Below are positions 39,685 through 49,160 of a stretch of DNA of 64,000 nt, piece after piece. Source of the DNA: Mycolicibacterium hassiacum DSM 44199 (GTDB lineage: Bacteria > Actinomycetota > Actinomycetes > Mycobacteriales > Mycobacteriaceae); assembly GCF_900603025.1 (NCBI RefSeq), contig NZ_LR026975.1, positions 3,968,001 to 4,032,000 on the forward strand, given 5' to 3'. Each line of letters starts with the position of its first letter. The stretch's first letter is position 1. The translations under genes were made by a program, and so were the position numbers. The notes beneath the pieces are model-generated. The model did not search any database. It saw nothing but the letters and a program-made list of their open reading frames with translations, and had not been told where the DNA came from.

Positions 39685-40362
39685 ATGTCGCCGCGCGCTT
39701 CGAAATTGGCCGCGTCGAGGTCGGCCAAGGAGCCGCCCGAGCGGGAGAGCGTGCGGGAAAGGCTGCTCAAGGCCGCCCACGAACTGTTCACCGAACAGGG
39801 CTACCGGGCCACCACCACCAAGCAGATCGCGGCCCGGGCCCAGGTCGCCGAACTCTCGCTGTTCCGGCACTTCGGCTCCAAGGCCGACATCTTCGAGGCC
39901 AGCGTGCTGGAGCCACTGAAGACCTACATCCGGCAGTGGAGCCAGTCCTGGGTGGACGTGGCCGCCGAGGCCACGCTCGAAACGATGGCGGGCCAGCTGG
40001 TCGAGGGCCTCTACACCCTGATCAAGCAGGACTACCGCATCTTTCAGGAGCTGATCGCCGCCCGTTCCGATCCGCGCAGCGACCTGTACTCGGCCGCCGT
40101 CGAGGTCAGCACCGAACTGCGCAAGGGGCTGCGGGCGGTCCATGACGCGTCGTTCGACGTGGCGAACCGCTACGGACTGCCGGCCGACGACAAACCCGCC
40201 ACCATCGGTGCGGCCGCGGCGATGATCATCGGCTCGGTGGTGCTGGAGGACTGGGTGTATCCGGCACAGCGGCGAATCCCCGGCCGCGATCGAATGATTC
40301 GGGAGCTGACCCGAATGATCATCGACGGCACCACCCACCGCGGCGAACCGGGCCGGGACTGA
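39685..40362 (+). CDS. TetR-family transcriptional regulator
   Basis: A 225-residue regulator. The DNA-binding part is at about 25-70 (LLKAAHELFTEQGYRATTTK, then QIAARAQVAELSLFRHFGSK); the rest is the ligand-binding helical domain. TACACT (39673-39678) sits 6 nt upstream of the ATG, which suggests a leaderless message. It lies just upstream of the phosphotransferase operon, so I infer that it controls this operon and the convergent alcohol-dehydrogenase operon through the shared operator-like element. Confidence 0.88.
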   Translation: MSPRASKLAASRSAKEPPERESVRERLLKAAHELFTEQGYRATTTKQIAARAQVAELSLFRHFGSKADIFEASVLEPLKTYIRQWSQSWVDVAAEATLETMAGQLVEGLYTLIKQDYRIFQELIAARSDPRSDLYSAAVEVSTELRKGLRAVHDASFDVANRYGLPADDKPATIGAAAAMIIGSVVLEDWVYPAQRRIPGRDRMIRELTRMIIDGTTHRGEPGRD

Positions 40363-40370
40363 CGACCGGA

Positions 40371-40386
40371 CCCGGACCGTTCCGGG
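40371..40386 (+). terminator. Small hairpin after the TetR gene
   Basis: CCCGGA and TCCGGG form a 6-bp stem with loop ccgt, 8 nt after the stop codon. It is weak, with no U tract. Confidence 0.3.
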
Positions 40387-40388
40387 CA

Positions 40389-40402
40389 GGTGTGAGTGAC
40401 AC
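40389..40402. promoter_or_regulatory. Putative operator in front of the phosphotransferase operon
   Basis: GGTGTGAGTGACAC recurs on the opposite strand upstream of the alcohol dehydrogenase gene (47115-47128) with one difference. The core GTG-A/T-CAC is palindromic. The binding protein is inferred to be the adjacent TetR regulator. Confidence 0.55.
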
Positions 40403-40508
40403 TGACACGAATTCCCCCGTTTTATTGCCTCTGCTGTGTAAGCGCGGCTAACATCCAGTCAACCCGCAGACGACAGCGGCCACCCGCAACGTAGCGAAGG
40501 CAACAGCG

Positions 40509-41591
40509 ATGTCCACCGTCAGTAGTGCCGATCGGGATTGGCAGGCCGTACTTCACGGCTTTCAACGCTGGCTCACCGAACATTGGCCCACGGCCGACGC
40601 CATCACCGTGACAATGGCCGATGCGGTGCGCACCAACGGATTCTCCAGCGAGAGTGCCCTGTTGAACGTGTCTTGGCGCGGCGCTGAGGGCGAACGATCA
40701 CGCGGGTTGGTGTTGCGGCTGCCACCCGCCGGGGATGGCGTGTTTCCCAGCTATGACCTGGTCCGGCAGGCCCGCACCATGGAACTGGCCCGCAAGAACG
40801 GTGTCCCGGCTCCCGAGATCGTCGCGGTCGAGGAGGACCCCGAGTATGCCGGCGCCCCGTTCCTCGCGATGGAACTGGTGTCCGGGCGCATCCCGGCCGA
40901 CGAGGCACCACAGTACTGTGTGGCGGGCTGGCTGTACCAGGCGACACCCGAGCAGCAACGCGTCCTCTACGACGAGTTCCACGACATGCTCGCCGATATC
41001 GGCGCGATCGCCGATGCCCACGGACAGCTGTCGTTCCTGTATCGGCGTCAGGGCCCCGGGCTGGCCGGCGAACTCGAATGGTGGGCCGACTACCTGTCCT
41101 GGGCGACCGACAACGCACCGCCCACCGAGATGGTCGAGGTGCTCGACTGGTTGCGTGAGCACCGGCCGGATCCGGAACCGCCCGCCGGGCTCATCTGGGG
41201 TGACGCCCGGTTCGGCAACGTGATCTTCGACGACGGGTTCCGGGTACGGGCGGTGCTGGACTGGGAGATGGCCGGGGTGGGTCCGGCCGAGGTGGATCTG
41301 GGCTGGTCGTTCGCGATCCGCCGCTCCATCCAGCGGGGCAACAACCTGCCGCTGGACGCCGAGCTGCCCGGGTTCCCGGACCGCGGCCGGACGCTGGAGC
41401 GCTACGCGCGCCGGCTCGGCCGCACCGTCGACTCGCTGGACTGGTACGAGGTGTTCGCCATGCTACGCATGGGCGCGACGTTGAAATCCCTGTCGCGCCT
41501 TCTGGTTCAGCGAGGGATCACCGACCACATCGTGCACACCATCCCGCCGCTGCAGGACTGGATCTACGAGCTGATGGAGCGCGCGTCATGA
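40509..41591 (+). CDS. Aminoglycoside-phosphotransferase-like kinase
   Basis: A 360-residue APH/choline-kinase-fold protein. LIWGDARFGNVIFDD carries a variant Brenner motif (the usual HxDxxxxN with Gly in place of the His), and VLDWEMAGVGPAEVDLGW supplies the DxD-like metal site. Related proteins next to acyl-CoA dehydrogenases are thought to phosphorylate hydroxy acids or alcohols rather than antibiotics. An AAGG lies about 10 nt before the ATG. It overlaps the next gene by 4 nt. The substrate is probably linked to the alcohol-oxidation operon facing it (inference). Confidence 0.85.
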   Translation: MSTVSSADRDWQAVLHGFQRWLTEHWPTADAITVTMADAVRTNGFSSESALLNVSWRGAEGERSRGLVLRLPPAGDGVFPSYDLVRQARTMELARKNGVPAPEIVAVEEDPEYAGAPFLAMELVSGRIPADEAPQYCVAGWLYQATPEQQRVLYDEFHDMLADIGAIADAHGQLSFLYRRQGPGLAGELEWWADYLSWATDNAPPTEMVEVLDWLREHRPDPEPPAGLIWGDARFGNVIFDDGFRVRAVLDWEMAGVGPAEVDLGWSFAIRRSIQRGNNLPLDAELPGFPDRGRTLERYARRLGRTVDSLDWYEVFAMLRMGATLKSLSRLLVQRGITDHIVHTIPPLQDWIYELMERAS

Positions 41592-42751
41592 CCACCTACA
41601 CCGGCCCGCTGGTGCCCGCCGACGACCACCTCAACCATCAGATCGCCGACACGTTCGCCACGGTGTGCCAGACCGACCGCGCCTGGACCGAGAAGGTGGC
41701 GGCCTCCGCGTACGGCCCGGACGGTGAACTGGAACTGTTATTCGGTCTGGGCAAGTACACCAACCGCGGGGTGATCGACGCGTTCGGCGGCGTCAGCCGC
41801 GGCACCGACCAGTGGACCGTGCGGGCCAGCCGCGAACTCACCCCGGTGGTGGACGCGGCGTCGGTGGGGCCACTGCACTATCAGGTGATCGAACCGATGC
41901 AGCAGGTACGGTTCGCCCTCGACCCGAACGACATCGTGCCGATCAGCTTCGAGTGGACATTCACCGCGGCGGTGCCCGCGCAGCTGGAGAACCGCGAACA
42001 GCACCGTTCTCTCGGCGGCGCCCGGCTGGAGGCGGATCTGGTGCGCTACCACCAGATCGGCACCGCTCGCGGCTGGGTCGAGGTCGACGGCCGGCGCACC
42101 GAGTTCGACGACACCTGGGTGTCGACCCGCGACCACTCCTGGGGCGTGCGCTACTTCGTCGGCAAACCGGTCACCGACATTCCCCCGCCACCGGACATCG
42201 GCGCGGCGTCGAACCACATGATCTGGATGCCGGCGCTGATGCGCCGCGACGACGGTTCACGCTACGGCCTGCACCTCTACTATCAGGCCAGCACGTCGGA
42301 GCTGGTCGGCGCCTCGCTGCAGGTGCAGGGCGGTGTCGAATACCCGGACGGCCGCCGCGTACCGGTGGTGGGCGCCACGCCCGATCTCAAGTACCGACCC
42401 GACAACCGCCGCCTGCTCGGCGGCACCATCGACCTCGTCCTGGCCGGCGGCGAGCATCGGCAGATCAGCGTCAAACCGATCTCCGACACCGGTTTTCACC
42501 TCGGCACCGGCCTGTACTTCGGCTTCGACGGCGACATCCACGGCGTCTGGCACGGCCCGCTGCACGTCACCGGGGAGTACATCGGCAACTGCGACGACCC
42601 ACAGGTGGCGCGCCGGATCCACCAGTTGCGCGACTGCGTCGTCGAGGTCGTCGACCACGCGACGGGCGCGCAGGGCATCGGCAACGCCCAGACCATGGTG
42701 CTCGGCGCGCCCGAGGGACTCGGCCTGGACGCCGAGAGTTCCTTCCTGTGA
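41588..42751 (+). CDS. DUF7064/DUF7065-type beta protein
   Basis: A 387-residue protein of the hydroxyneurosporene-synthase/AttH-like beta type, often annotated as DUF7065 plus DUF7064. Stretches: VPISFEWTFTAAVPAQLENR, STRDHSWGVRYFVGKP, NHMIWMPALMRRDDGSRYGL and DGDIHGVWHGPLHVTGEYIG. Function unknown; pairing with an APH-like kinase is recurrent for this family as far as I know. Its TGA is immediately followed by the stop codon of the convergent SnoaL-like gene, with no base in between. Confidence 0.75.
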   Translation: MTTYTGPLVPADDHLNHQIADTFATVCQTDRAWTEKVAASAYGPDGELELLFGLGKYTNRGVIDAFGGVSRGTDQWTVRASRELTPVVDAASVGPLHYQVIEPMQQVRFALDPNDIVPISFEWTFTAAVPAQLENREQHRSLGGARLEADLVRYHQIGTARGWVEVDGRRTEFDDTWVSTRDHSWGVRYFVGKPVTDIPPPPDIGAASNHMIWMPALMRRDDGSRYGLHLYYQASTSELVGASLQVQGGVEYPDGRRVPVVGATPDLKYRPDNRRLLGGTIDLVLAGGEHRQISVKPISDTGFHLGTGLYFGFDGDIHGVWHGPLHVTGEYIGNCDDPQVARRIHQLRDCVVEVVDHATGAQGIGNAQTMVLGAPEGLGLDAESSFL

Positions 42752-43192
42752 CTAGGTTTGGAACGACTGCCCGGCCGGCACGGTGGTGTCGAGATACAGG
42801 ATCGTGTAGCGCCGCCTGGTGAACACCCAACCGTCGCCTTCGCGGCGCAACTCGTCGTCGTAGCGGGCCCACACATCCATCGCGGGCAGGCCCGGCCCGG
42901 AACCGTCGGCGGCCCGGCCGAGCTCGTGCGCGGTGGACCGCGCGGTGGCGGTGTCGCCGTTCACCGAGACCACGATGTTGGCGACGGTGAACACGAAGAA
43001 GTCGAATCGGTCGATCTCGCGGCGCAGTTCGGCGACGATAGCATCCCGGCGGACCACGTGACGATCCGCGGGCGGACTTACCACCCACTCGGCGTCGGGG
43101 GCATACAGCGCCCCGTAGGCCTGCGGGTCCCGGCGGGTGACGGCGTCGGCATAGGCCTCGATCACCTGGCGGACAGCGAACTCATCGTGCAC
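42752..43192 (-). CDS. SnoaL/NTF2-like protein
   Basis: A 146-residue SnoaL-type protein (VRQVIEAYADAVTRRDPQAYG, LYAPDAEWVVSPPADRHVVR, VWARYDDELRREGDGWVFTR). Such proteins include isomerases, dehydratases and small hydrolases. GTG start with AAAGGGG 6 nt upstream. It is the last gene of the ADH-P450-ALDH operon, and its stop codon abuts that of the convergent gene. Function in the module is unknown. Confidence 0.82.
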   Translation of the reverse strand: MHDEFAVRQVIEAYADAVTRRDPQAYGALYAPDAEWVVSPPADRHVVRRDAIVAELRREIDRFDFFVFTVANIVVSVNGDTATARSTAHELGRAADGSGPGLPAMDVWARYDDELRREGDGWVFTRRRYTILYLDTTVPAGQSFQT

Positions 43193-43205
43193 GCACGACC
43201 CCTTT

Positions 43206-44660
43206 CTACAGTGCGATCCAGACGTTCTTGGGCCGGGTGAACTCCCGGATCCCGTCCCGTCCGCCGACGCGGCCGTAGCCGCTCTGCTTCACCCCGCCGA
43301 ACGGCATCGACGGCGGCATCCCGAAAAACCCGATCACCCAGACATTCCCGACGGCGAGCTGGGCGGCCACCCGGTGCGTGCGCTGCAGATCGGTGCTCCA
43401 GATGTACCCGGCGAGCCCGTAGGGGGTGCCGTTGGCCAGCCGCACCGCCTCCGCGTCGTCGGTGAACTTCGAGATCGACAGCACCGGACCGAAGACCTCG
43501 TGCTGGGCCAGATACGAGTCGTTGTCGGTGTCGGCGAAAACCGTTGGGGCGATGAAATAGCCGTCGGCGAACTCACCGGACATCCGGGTGCCTCCGGTGA
43601 CGAGCCGGCATTCGCCGCGGGCCCGGTCGATCATGCCCATGATGCGGTCGGCGGCGGCGGCGCTGACCACCGGCCCCATCATGGTCTCCGGGTCCAGCGG
43701 ATCACCGACTTTGATGTAGTTCAGCATCCCGGCGACCATCTCGACCACCTGGTCGTACACCGATGCCTCGACGATGACCCGGGAGCCGAACAGGCAGGTC
43801 TGGCCGGACAGTTGGACCAGGCTGCCCACCACCTGCTGCACCGCCGCACCGAGATCGGCGTCGGCGAAGATCAGGTTCGCGCTCTTGCCGCCGAGTTCCA
43901 GGCACGCCGGGGTCAGGTTCTCCTGCGCACCGGCGAGCACCCTGCGTGCGGTCGCACCGCTGCCGGTGAAGTGCAGCTTGTCGACGCCGGGATGGCGGGT
44001 CAACGCCTCCCCGGCCGCCGGCCCGCCGGGCACCACGCTGACCACCCCGGGCGGCACCCCGGCTTCGGTGAGCAGCTCGCCGAAGCGCAGGCTGGTCCAC
44101 GGCGTCAGTTCCGGCGGCTTGAGCACCACGCAGTTGCCCGCGGCCAGCGCCGGGGCGACGACCATCCCGATGGACGCCAGCGGCCCGTTCCACGGAATGA
44201 TCACGCCCACCACGCCGTACGGTTCCTCGATGGCGTAGTCCAGCGCCTCGACCGGCCAGGTGGGTTCCACCGCACCGCCGATCTTGTCGGCCCAGCCGGC
44301 GTTGTACTCGAACAGGTCTGCGGTCAGCGCGGGGCTGTGCGCGGCCAGCGACATCGGCATGCCGTTCTCGACCACGCTTATCAGGCTGAGTTCCTCGGCG
44401 TGGTCGCGGATCAGCTCGGCGACCCGCAACAGCAACCGGCGCCGCTGATCGCGGGGCAGCGCGGCCCACTCCGGGTGGGCAGCCCGCGCCGCGGTCACCG
44501 CGCGGTCGACCTCCGCCGCGCCGGCGACCGGGAACCGCCGGGTGACCTGACCCGTTGCGGCGTAACGGTGTTCCAGGGTGCCCGCGCTGGACTCGGTGAG
44601 CCGGTCCGCGCCGATGATCAGCCCGGGGTCCGGAAGGACCTCGACCGGAGGTGTTCTCAT
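43206..44660 (-). CDS. NAD(P)-dependent aldehyde dehydrogenase
   Basis: A 484-residue ALDH superfamily enzyme. GVVGVIIPWNGPL and KPPELTPWTS form the cofactor site; HFTGSGATARRV follows; the general base is Glu255 in CLELGGKSAN and the nucleophile Cys289 in GQTCLF. It most likely oxidises the aldehyde made by the adjacent alcohol dehydrogenase. It starts 5 nt after the P450 stop. Confidence 0.92.
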   Translation of the reverse strand: MRTPPVEVLPDPGLIIGADRLTESSAGTLEHRYAATGQVTRRFPVAGAAEVDRAVTAARAAHPEWAALPRDQRRRLLLRVAELIRDHAEELSLISVVENGMPMSLAAHSPALTADLFEYNAGWADKIGGAVEPTWPVEALDYAIEEPYGVVGVIIPWNGPLASIGMVVAPALAAGNCVVLKPPELTPWTSLRFGELLTEAGVPPGVVSVVPGGPAAGEALTRHPGVDKLHFTGSGATARRVLAGAQENLTPACLELGGKSANLIFADADLGAAVQQVVGSLVQLSGQTCLFGSRVIVEASVYDQVVEMVAGMLNYIKVGDPLDPETMMGPVVSAAAADRIMGMIDRARGECRLVTGGTRMSGEFADGYFIAPTVFADTDNDSYLAQHEVFGPVLSISKFTDDAEAVRLANGTPYGLAGYIWSTDLQRTHRVAAQLAVGNVWVIGFFGMPPSMPFGGVKQSGYGRVGGRDGIREFTRPKNVWIAL

Positions 44661-44665
44661 CTGTC

Positions 44666-45898
44666 CTACCCGGTGAACTCGATCGGAAGATGCTCGAACA
44701 CGTGCATGTTGAGCGCCAGGTTGGGATGGGTGACGGTGACCTCACCGATGGTGAAGTCCTTGTCCCGGGTGAGCAGCTCGTCGAGCGCGGCGCGGATCTC
44801 GGCGCGGGCCAGCATCGCGCCGAGGCAGTAGTGCGGCCCGCCGCCGCCGAAGGTCACGTGCGGATTGTCCGGGCGGGTGATGTCGAACCGGAACGGGTCC
44901 TCGAACACCTCCTCGTCGCGGTTGCCGGAGGCCAGCACCGACATCACCCGGGAACCGGCGGGAATCCGGACCCCGTCGATCTCGACGTCGACCTTGGTGC
45001 CGCGCACCCAGAACGCGACGGGTGAGGTCCAGCGCAGCACCTCCTCGACCGCGGTCGCCCGCACCGACTCGTCCTTGCGGTAGAGCTCGAGCTGGTCGGG
45101 GTTGTCGAGGAAGGCCCGCAGGCAGGCGGTCAGCGCGTTCTTCGTGGTGTCCGCACCGGCCAGCGCGAGCACGAAGAAGAACACGTCGAGGTCCATCTGT
45201 TCGAGCGCGTAGCGTTCCGCGCCGGACTCGTCGGTGACCTTCGCGGTGCACAGCGTGCTCCAGATGTCGTCGACCGGATTGGCGCGTTTCTCCGCCGACA
45301 GCGAGGAGGCGTACTGGAAGATCTCCATGTAGATCGCCGGCTCTTCCTCCGGTGGCACTCCGGAATCCGGCGCCTTGGTCATCAGGATCTTGTCGACCAG
45401 CGGGAAGACGTACGGCCGATCGGACTCCGGGATGCCGACGATGTCGCCGATCACCGTCATCGGCAGTTTCGCCGCGACGTCGGTGACCCAGTCGCCGCCC
45501 CCGGCCTCGTACAGTTCGTCGACCATGCGCTTGGCGCGCCGCCGGATTCCCTCCTCCAGCTTGGCGACCGCTCGCGGGGTGAACGCGGCGCTGAGGATCT
45601 TGCGGCGCTTGTTCACGTCCGGCGGGTCCATGTTGATGATGCTGGGATAGGACGAGAACGTGTCGAGCGGCTGGATCAGCGGGCCCCCGGTGGCGGTGAA
45701 GCTGTCGGTGTCGCGGTGCAGCCGCACACAGTGGGCGTGTCTGGTGGTCACCCAGAACTCGCGCTGCACCTGCTCGGCGACCCGCGTGGTGAACTCGTGG
45801 TGGAAGACCGGGGTGGTCCTGCGGAGTTCGCTGAACAGTTCGTGCGGAAACCCGTTGGCCCACAGGGCCGGATCGGACAGATCCACCGGAGCCGTCAT
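44666..45898 (-). CDS. Cytochrome P450 of the alcohol module
   Basis: A 410-residue bacterial P450. The I-helix is LALAGADTTKNALTACL, the ExxR is in AVEEVLRWTSPVAFWVRGT, and the heme loop FGGGGPHYCLGAMLARAE has Cys358. It resembles mycobacterial CYP families that oxidise terpenoid or steroid-like small molecules, but it is clearly different from Cyp125, for instance in the I-helix. It overlaps the alcohol dehydrogenase gene by 4 nt (ATGA). No dedicated ferredoxin gene lies next to it. Confidence 0.9.
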   Translation of the reverse strand: MTAPVDLSDPALWANGFPHELFSELRRTTPVFHHEFTTRVAEQVQREFWVTTRHAHCVRLHRDTDSFTATGGPLIQPLDTFSSYPSIINMDPPDVNKRRKILSAAFTPRAVAKLEEGIRRRAKRMVDELYEAGGGDWVTDVAAKLPMTVIGDIVGIPESDRPYVFPLVDKILMTKAPDSGVPPEEEPAIYMEIFQYASSLSAEKRANPVDDIWSTLCTAKVTDESGAERYALEQMDLDVFFFVLALAGADTTKNALTACLRAFLDNPDQLELYRKDESVRATAVEEVLRWTSPVAFWVRGTKVDVEIDGVRIPAGSRVMSVLASGNRDEEVFEDPFRFDITRPDNPHVTFGGGGPHYCLGAMLARAEIRAALDELLTRDKDFTIGEVTVTHPNLALNMHVFEHLPIEFTG

Positions 45899-47061
45899 GA
45901 CGCCGCCTCCTCGTCGAAGACGATGACCCCGCGCACGTTGCGGTCGTTGCGCAGGTCCTCGTAGCCCTCGTTGATCTGGTCGAGCGTGTAGGTGGTGGTG
46001 ATCATCTCGTCGAGCTTGAGCTGACCGGTGCGGTATAGCTCCAGCAGCATCGGGACGTCCGAGCGCGGGTTCATCGAGCCCAGCACGGTTCCGCACAGGG
46101 TCTTGTTCATCAGGGTGAAGTCCTGCATGTTGATGTCGATCGAGGTGAGTGTCTGCGGCGACATCCCGGTGATGACGCAGGTGCCGCCCTTGCGGGTCAG
46201 CGCCAGGCCGGCGGCGGGCAGGTCGCTGTACACCAGCGAGGGCGCGACCACCACGGCGTCGGCCATGACACCGCGGGTGAGGTCGCGGACCAGCTCGATC
46301 GCCTCGTCGGTGCTCGCGGCGGTGTGGGTGGCGCCGAACGCGATCGCCGACCGGCGTTTGAACTCGCTCGGGTCGACGGCGACGATGTGCGCCGCGCCGT
46401 GGATCCGGGCCGCCTGGATCGCGCTGGTGCCGATCCCGCCGCAGCCGATGACGACCGCGGTGTCACCGCCCCGGACGTTGGCCCGGTTGGCCATCGACCC
46501 GAACCCGGTGGGCACCGCGCAGGAGACCAGCGCCGCCGCCTTGAGCGGGATGTCCGGGTCGATCTTGACCAGCGAGGTCTCGGCGACCACGGTGTGCTCG
46601 GCGAACGCGCCGATCTTGGACAGGTGCCCGAGCCCCTTTCCGGACAGCGTGCGGTGCCGGAACGTCCCGTCGGTCGGCATGCCCGGCACCATGGTCATCG
46701 AGCCCGAGTCACAGAGGTATTGAGCACCGGACGCGCACCATCGGCACCTGCCGCAGGTCGCGACGAACGACATCACCACGTGGTCGCCGGGGGCGAAGTC
46801 GGTGACGCCCTCCCCCACCTCCACGACGATCGCCGCGCCCTCGTGGCCGCCGATCAGCGGGAACATCTCGGGCATACCCATCTCGCGCATGACGTCGTTG
46901 GGCGCCGACAGATCGCCCTGCAGGATGTGATCGTCGGTGTGGCACAGACCGGCCGCGACGTTCTTGATCAGAACCTCACCGGCCTTCGGTGGATCGAGTT
47001 CGAACTCCTCCACCGACCAGGGTTTCCCGACGTCGTACAGGATCGCGCCTCGGGTACGCAT
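45895..47061 (-). CDS. Zinc-dependent alcohol dehydrogenase, NDMA-dependent type
   Basis: A 388-residue medium-chain dehydrogenase. GLCHTDDHILQG and GGHEGAAIV form the catalytic zinc site; CGRCRWCASGAQYLC is the four-Cys structural zinc; VIGCGGIGTSAIQAARIHGA binds the nicotinamide cofactor. The N-terminus RTRGAILYDVGKPWSVEEFEL resembles mycobacterial NDMA-dependent alcohol dehydrogenases. I chose the ATG with GGGGGT 5 nt upstream; an open extension upstream crosses the operator repeats. First gene of the operon ADH-P450-ALDH-SnoaL. Confidence 0.9.
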   Translation of the reverse strand: MRTRGAILYDVGKPWSVEEFELDPPKAGEVLIKNVAAGLCHTDDHILQGDLSAPNDVMREMGMPEMFPLIGGHEGAAIVVEVGEGVTDFAPGDHVVMSFVATCGRCRWCASGAQYLCDSGSMTMVPGMPTDGTFRHRTLSGKGLGHLSKIGAFAEHTVVAETSLVKIDPDIPLKAAALVSCAVPTGFGSMANRANVRGGDTAVVIGCGGIGTSAIQAARIHGAAHIVAVDPSEFKRRSAIAFGATHTAASTDEAIELVRDLTRGVMADAVVVAPSLVYSDLPAAGLALTRKGGTCVITGMSPQTLTSIDINMQDFTLMNKTLCGTVLGSMNPRSDVPMLLELYRTGQLKLDEMITTTYTLDQINEGYEDLRNDRNVRGVIVFDEEAAS

Positions 47062-47085
47062 CCGACCCCCAATCCAGTGGCCGAC

Positions 47086-47128
47086 TATGTATGTGTCACT
47101 TACAGAGTATGTATGTGACACTCACACC
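47086..47128. promoter_or_regulatory. Operator region with two direct copies of a 15-bp element
   Basis: TATGTATGTGTCACT (47086-47100) and TATGTATGTGACACT (47108-47122) differ by one base and are spaced 22 nt, about two helical turns. The right copy overlaps GGTGTGAGTGTCAC on the minus strand (47115-47128), the partner of the element at 40389. GTGTCAC...GTGACAC also forms an inverted repeat. It lies 25-67 nt before the alcohol dehydrogenase start. Confidence 0.65.
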
Positions 47129-47161
47129 GGATCGGTGTTTTCGCGGAATCGGTGCGCGGGT

Positions 47162-47869
47162 TCAGTCGCTGCGCTCGTAGCGCCACGGACCGCGCAGCAT
47201 GTGCAGCCGGTGCCGTGGGCCCGGCGCGTCGGGATCGCGGCTCTCGTAGCCGGCGTCGCCGTGCCACAGGATCACCAGCCCGGCCTCGGTCTTGACCACG
47301 TGGCTCTCGAAGAACTCGGGCTCGGCCGCGTCGATCGCCGCGGCGGCCTCGTCGACCGACCGGTGTCGGCTCAGCTGATGCAGCGTGACCCAGGTGGGCG
47401 GCAACAGGCCCATGCGCCCGCACCCGTGCTCCTCGAGCGCGGCGGCCGGGGTCATCCAGCGGTGGTCGACGATCTCGGTCCCGTCGACCCGCACACCGGT
47501 GCTCTCGGCCCGGCCGAACAGCAACCAGGTGAGAAACCGTTTCGGCGCCTCGGGCCCGGGCACCCACCGCGACAGCACCCGCAGCGCGTCGCCGTCGACC
47601 GTGATGCCCGCCTCCTCGCGGGTCTCGCGCACCGCGGCCCGGCGGGCGGCCTCGACGCTGAACACCGAGTCGCCTCCGGCGTCGGCGGCATCCACCCGAC
47701 CACCCGGGAACACCCAGGCGTCGGCACCGAAGGACACCGTGCCGGCGCGTTTGAGCAGCAGCACCTCCAGGCCGGCGCTGCCGTCACGAGCCAGTACCGC
47801 CGTCGCCGCCGCGGTGACCGGGGTTCCGCTCGAAGCCGGTGCCGCGATGTCGTGCTGCTGCCGGTCCAC
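47162..47869 (-). CDS. Nudix hydrolase
   Basis: A 235-residue Nudix-fold protein. WVFPGGRVDAADAGGDSVFS is followed by AAVRETREEAG, giving the pattern GG...RETREEAG of a Nudix box with an enlarged insert between the Gly and Arg parts, as in the NUDT7/19-like CoA-pyrophosphatase side of the family. Cleavage of CoA esters would suit a CoA-rich pathway, but the substrate cannot be read from sequence. GTG start. It has no close partner on either side. Confidence 0.8.
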   Translation of the reverse strand: MDRQQHDIAAPASSGTPVTAAATAVLARDGSAGLEVLLLKRAGTVSFGADAWVFPGGRVDAADAGGDSVFSVEAARRAAVRETREEAGITVDGDALRVLSRWVPGPEAPKRFLTWLLFGRAESTGVRVDGTEIVDHRWMTPAAALEEHGCGRMGLLPPTWVTLHQLSRHRSVDEAAAAIDAAEPEFFESHVVKTEAGLVILWHGDAGYESRDPDAPGPRHRLHMLRGPWRYERSD

Positions 47870-47957
47870 TCCGCGCTCCTTCCGGGGTTGCTGCCGGCGT
47901 GATTATCCTGCCCGCCGCGGAGGCGACGGCGCGGGGACTCGCGTCGGGCCCGACAGA

Positions 47958-47998
47958 CGAGGGCGGGTCACCCGGGAGCCCGGGTCGACCCGCCCTCG
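47958..47998 (-). terminator. Long hairpin downstream of fadA6
   Basis: A 19-bp stem (outer arms CGAGGGCGGGTC / GACCCGCCCTCG, inner arms ACCCGGG / CCCGGGT) with one bulged c and a 2-nt loop, 3 nt after the fadA6 stop. There is no U tract. Confidence 0.75.
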
Positions 47999-48001
47999 TG
48001 G

Positions 48002-49159
<1,158 letters not shown>

Positions 49160-49160
49160 T

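Noticed and set aside
47062..47121. Upstream extension of the alcohol dehydrogenase
   Set aside because: It would translate the operator repeats. The ATG at 47061 has a ribosome site and the family-typical N-terminus.
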